The position numbers and the translations under genes were made by a program. From Solibacillus sp045640265 (lineage in GTDB: Bacteria > Bacillota > Bacilli > Bacillales_A > Planococcaceae), in NCBI GenBank assembly GCA_045640265.1, contig JAZUES010000273.1, forward strand, positions 1-16,521: 16,521 bases of DNA, given 5' to 3'. Under the pieces are notes generated by a model. It made no database searches. It saw only the letters and a program-made list of their open reading frames with translations, and was not told the DNA's origin. Each line of letters opens with the position of its first letter. Within the stretch, counting starts at the first letter, position 1. Below, one piece after another: positions 13,781-16,521 of this stretch.

Positions 13781-14353
13781 ATGGCGCAATTATTTTTTAA
13801 ACATGGTGCGATGAACAGTGGAAAATCGATTGAAATTTTAAAAGTGGCACATAACTACGAAGAACAAAATAAACCTGTATTAATTTTTACATCAAGTATC
13901 GATACACGAGATGAAGTGGGTGTTGTTTCAAGTCGCATCGGATTACGTCGACCTGCAACGGCGGTCTTTAAAGATACAAACCTTTATGAAATTGTGAAAA
14001 ATCACGATGAACATCTGTATTGTATATTAGTAGATGAAGTGCAATTTTTAACAAAGGAGCATGTTCTTCAACTAACACAAATTGTTGATGAACTGAACAT
14101 TCCAGTTATGGGCTTTGGTTTAAAAAATGACTTCCAAAACGAATTATTTGAAGGTAGCCGTTACATGTTGATCTATGCAGACAAAATTGAAGAAATGAAA
14201 ACGATTTGCTGGTTCTGTCATAAAAAAGCGACGATGAATATTCGCGTCGATGAAAATAAAAAACCAGTACGTGCAGGTGATCAAATTCAAATTGGAGGTA
14301 ATGATAGTTATTACCCAGTTTGCCGCAAATGTCATAGTAACCCACCACTTTAA
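13781..14353 (+). CDS. tdk: Thymidine kinase
   Basis: Cytosolic kinase of the thymidine salvage pathway (thymidine + ATP to dTMP). It carries the P-loop GAMNSGKS (residues 9-16), catalytic Glu86 in LVDEVQFL, and a four-cysteine zinc site (Cys143, Cys146, Cys181, Cys184), with the thymidine-binding lasso between (QIQIGGNDSYYPVC). The 190 residues resemble the tdk type I recall from Streptococcus, Enterococcus and Listeria (MNSGKS, IEEMKTICWFCHKKATM) more than the B. subtilis enzyme at the same locus (MFSGKS). I prefer the ATG at 13781, 10 bases after AAGGGG and matching MAQLFF of relatives; an ATG at 13772 lies one base from that SD. Confidence 0.94.
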   Translation: MAQLFFKHGAMNSGKSIEILKVAHNYEEQNKPVLIFTSSIDTRDEVGVVSSRIGLRRPATAVFKDTNLYEIVKNHDEHLYCILVDEVQFLTKEHVLQLTQIVDELNIPVMGFGLKNDFQNELFEGSRYMLIYADKIEEMKTICWFCHKKATMNIRVDENKKPVRAGDQIQIGGNDSYYPVCRKCHSNPPL

Positions 14354-14385
14354 AATCTGTATACAAGCATTATTTTACGAAAGTT

Positions 14386-14427
14386 TTACGCATATAGGTA
14401 GCAACACGGGCGTAATTTCTTTATACT
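14386..14427 (+). promoter_or_regulatory. tdk-prfA gap: weak hairpin and candidate promoter
   Basis: TTACGC (14386-14391) and GCGTAA (14410-14415) make a 6-bp stem over an 18-base loop, followed by TTTCTTT, a weak terminator at best. TAGCAA (14399-14404), 17 bases and TATACT (14422-14427) form a possible promoter for prfA inside the same stretch. TAGGTAG also occurs twice (near 14395 and 14432). Confidence 0.3.
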
Positions 14428-14503
14428 TATGTAGGTAGATTTTTTAAGAATAACTTAGCGCAAAATAAACAAATCGTTGAAAATAAATTTTGAGGTGAAA
14501 TAG

Positions 14504-15580
14504 ATGTTTGATCGTTTACAGGCGGTTGAAGACCGTTATGAAAGACTAAATGAATTATTAAGTGACCCGGATATTGTAAGTGATACAAAAAAGTTACGTG
14601 AATATTCAAAGGAGCAATCAGACATTCAAGATATGGTTGCGGTTTATCGTGAATACAAATCAGTAAAAGAACAACTTGCGGATGCCCGTGAAATGATGGA
14701 CATGGAAAAAGATCCGGAAATGTTCGAAATGGTAAAAGAAGAGTTTAACGAATTAAGTAAGCAAGTTCCTGAATTTGAAGAACGTTTACGTGTTTTATTA
14801 ATTCCAAAAGACCCTAATGACTCGAAAAACGTAATCATGGAAATTCGTGGTGCAGCAGGTGGCGATGAAGCGAATATTTTCGCGGGTGACCTATTCCGTA
14901 TGTATACACGTTATGCAGAAACACAAAATTGGAAAATTGATATTATGGAAGCTACACCAAACCCAGCTGGCGGTTATAAAGAAGTCATCTTTATGATTAA
15001 TGGTCAAGGTGCATACTCTAAATTCAAATATGAAAACGGAGCTCATCGTGTACAACGTATTCCAGCAACTGAGTCACAAGGCCGTATTCATACATCAACT
15101 GCAACAGTAGCGTGTCTTCCGGAAATGCATGTAGAAGATGTTGAAATCCATGATAAAGATATCCGTGTAGACACATTTGCATCATCTGGTGCTGGTGGTC
15201 AATCGGTAAATACAACGATGTCTGCCGTACGTATGATCCATTTACCTACAGGGGTTGTAGTTTCAATGCAAGATGAGCGTTCACAAATTAAAAACCGTGA
15301 AAAAGCGATGAAAATTTTAGTCGCACGTGTAGCGGAAAAACACCGTGCTGAAGCACAAGCTGAAATCGATTCTACACGTAAGTCAGCAGTCGGAACAGGC
15401 GACCGTTCTGAACGTATCCGTACTTACAATTATCCACAAAACCGTGTAACAGATCACCGCATTGGTTTAACAATACAAAAATTAGACCAAATCGTTGAAG
15501 GTAAGTTGGATGAAATCATCGATGCACTAATTTTAGATGAACAATCATCACGCTTAGCAAACTTAAATGAAAATATATAA
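14504..15580 (+). CDS. prfA: Peptide chain release factor 1
   Basis: RF1 reads UAA and UAG stop codons and triggers peptide release. It shows the codon-recognition motif PAT (residues 187-189, RIPATESQGRIHTSTATVA) that separates RF1 from RF2 (which has SPF), and the GGQ catalytic loop (231-233) in SSGAGGQSVNTT. The Gln of GGQ is the residue methylated by PrmC, encoded next door. The 358 residues are standard. The ATG follows GAGGTGA with a 7-base gap. Its last codons overlap the prmC start. Confidence 0.97.
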   Translation: MFDRLQAVEDRYERLNELLSDPDIVSDTKKLREYSKEQSDIQDMVAVYREYKSVKEQLADAREMMDMEKDPEMFEMVKEEFNELSKQVPEFEERLRVLLIPKDPNDSKNVIMEIRGAAGGDEANIFAGDLFRMYTRYAETQNWKIDIMEATPNPAGGYKEVIFMINGQGAYSKFKYENGAHRVQRIPATESQGRIHTSTATVACLPEMHVEDVEIHDKDIRVDTFASSGAGGQSVNTTMSAVRMIHLPTGVVVSMQDERSQIKNREKAMKILVARVAEKHRAEAQAEIDSTRKSAVGTGDRSERIRTYNYPQNRVTDHRIGLTIQKLDQIVEGKLDEIIDALILDEQSSRLANLNENI

Positions 15581-16430
15581 AACAATTTTTGAGGCCCTGA
15601 ATGGGGCTTCTTCTTTTTTAGAGGAAAATGGTCGCGAAGGAAATGCAGCACGCCTTTTACTACAACATATTTTACAGACGAATTATTCAGGCCTTATGAT
15701 GAGAATGCATGATGCAATAACTGATGAGCAAGCGGTACTATTTCAGTCATATATCGACCTGCATGTCAAAGGCCAACCCGTGCAATATATTACAGGTGTT
15801 GAGGAATTTTATGGACGTCCATTTTTAGTTGATGAATCCGTATTAATTCCAAGACCTGAGACGGAGGAATTAATTGTCGGGACGTTTGCACGTATGCAAA
15901 AGCTATTTGGAGAAAATAAAAACCTCAAGCTTGCTGATATTGGAACAGGTAGTGGTGCGATTGCAATTACAATGAAAAAAGAGCAACCAACACTTGATGT
16001 AACAGCAACGGATCTTTCAGAAGCGGCACTTATTACCGCTCAAAAAAATGCGGAACAGCTTGGTGCGAGTATTACGTTTAAATTAGGTGATTTAACAGCA
16101 CCGATTTCAGAAGAAAAATGGGACATTGTATTGTCGAATCCACCGTATATTGCATTTGCTGATATGAAGGATATGTCGGACGTTGTAGTCGAGCATGAAC
16201 CACATAGTGCCTTATTTGCAGAAGAAGACGGGCTAATTTTATATCGAAAATTAGCGCTAGCATTACCTGCATTAATGAATAAACCTGCATTAATTGGACT
16301 TGAAATAGGATATACACAAGGACAAGCGGTGGCAAACTTATTTAAAAATAGTTTTCCACAAGCGCAAGTTTCTATCGTAAAAGATATTAATCAAAAAGAT
16401 CGAATGGTTTTTTGTGAGATTTATGAATAA
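15567..16430 (+). CDS. prmC: Release factor glutamine-N5 methyltransferase
   Basis: PrmC methylates the GGQ glutamine of RF1 and RF2 with S-adenosylmethionine. The N-terminal helical domain that grips the release factor (residues 1-85) precedes the Rossmann methyltransferase domain with the SAM loop DIGTGSGAI (124-132), TATDLS and the substrate glutamine motif NPPY (191-194). The 287 residues are normal. The start ATG lies 14 bases inside prfA in another frame and has no SD of its own, so translation is probably coupled to termination on prfA. An otherwise suitable start is not present nearby. Confidence 0.96.
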   Translation: MKIYKTIFEALNGASSFLEENGREGNAARLLLQHILQTNYSGLMMRMHDAITDEQAVLFQSYIDLHVKGQPVQYITGVEEFYGRPFLVDESVLIPRPETEELIVGTFARMQKLFGENKNLKLADIGTGSGAIAITMKKEQPTLDVTATDLSEAALITAQKNAEQLGASITFKLGDLTAPISEEKWDIVLSNPPYIAFADMKDMSDVVVEHEPHSALFAEEDGLILYRKLALALPALMNKPALIGLEIGYTQGQAVANLFKNSFPQAQVSIVKDINQKDRMVFCEIYE

Positions 16431-16434
16431 AAAC

Positions 16435-16470
16435 TTTCTTCCTTGCTAACAATTGCTAGCAAGGGAGGAA
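16435..16470 (+). promoter_or_regulatory. Hairpin masking the SD of the gene after prmC
   Basis: Bases 16435-16448 pair with 16457-16470 over 14 positions with two wobbles; the core CCTTGCTA/TAGCAAGG is perfect. The 3' arm contains the whole SD AAGGGAGGAA (16461-16470), and the ATG follows at 16476. No T-run follows on this strand, so it is not a terminator for prmC. It would hide the ribosome site when folded. Confidence 0.7.
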
Positions 16471-16475
16471 TCAAT

Positions 16476-16521
16476 ATGTTACATGATTACGAGATTCAAA
16501 AAAAGAATACTGTGCTATTAG
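16476..16521 (+). CDS. Start of an unidentified gene (3'-truncated by window edge)
   Basis: ATG at 16476 stands 7 bases after GGGAGG (16463-16468) and opens MLHDYEIQKKNTVLL before the window ends. Fifteen residues are too few to name. In B. subtilis the region after prmC holds ywkF and then spoIIR; a SpoIIR-like secreted signal protein would fit a short polar start followed by a hydrophobic segment, but that is a guess from synteny. Confidence 0.6.
   Translation, partial: MLHDYEIQKKNTVLL

Noticed and set aside
1..16521. Mobile elements, CRISPR, tRNA, rRNA, defence systems
   Set aside because: No transposase, integrase, repeat-spacer pattern or tRNA-like fold was found; gene order is the conserved core order of Bacillales.

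Overview
The window is a stretch of core chromosome from a low-GC, endospore-forming Firmicute (order Bacillales). Gene order and protein sequences fit the Lysinibacillus/Solibacillus group of Planococcaceae best; that placement is inference from remembered sequences. The presence of spo0F, an RNA polymerase delta subunit, and Bacillus-like strong Shine-Dalgarno (SD) sites with some TTG starts supports it. The order rpoE-pyrG-DUF2529-spo0F-fbaA-tal-murAB-glpX-rho-rpmE-tdk-prfA-prmC is essentially that of Bacillus subtilis. I see no mobile element, CRISPR array, tRNA or rRNA.

Layout. Bases 2-3220 hold most of icmF, a fused adenosylcobalamin-dependent acyl-CoA mutase entered from the left edge. 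A 52-residue two-helix membrane protein follows, then rpoE and pyrG. pyrG has its own promoter and a leader that looks like the CTP-sensing G-slippage attenuator. A bidirectional terminator separates pyrG from the only minus-strand gene, a DUF2529 (YwjG-like) gene, which diverges from spo0F. spo0F has a consensus-quality sigma-H promoter. Then come fbaA (class II aldolase), a small transaldolase, murAB (UDP-GlcNAc enolpyruvyl transferase), glpX (class II fructose-1,6-bisphosphatase), rho, rpmE (zinc-ribbon L31), tdk (thymidine kinase), prfA (RF1) and prmC (RF1/RF2 glutamine methyltransferase). The first 15 codons of another gene run off the right edge.

The genes serve central functions: transcription (delta, Rho), nucleotide supply (PyrG, Tdk), lower-glycolytic, gluconeogenic and pentose-phosphate carbon flow (FbaA, Tal, GlpX), wall precursor synthesis (MurAB), translation (L31, RF1, PrmC) and the sporulation phosphorelay (Spo0F). 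They are mostly separate transcription units with clear intrinsic terminators, except for likely coupling of tal-murAB and prfA-prmC.

The coding content is ordinary. The material worth a second look is in the non-coding intervals: the pyrG attenuator with a perfect palindrome just after the GGG start, a structured SD-masking leader before rpmE, a 14-bp hairpin hiding the SD of the last gene, paired hairpins before fbaA, and dyads near spo0F and tal. I found no convincing evidence of a wholly new multi-gene system.
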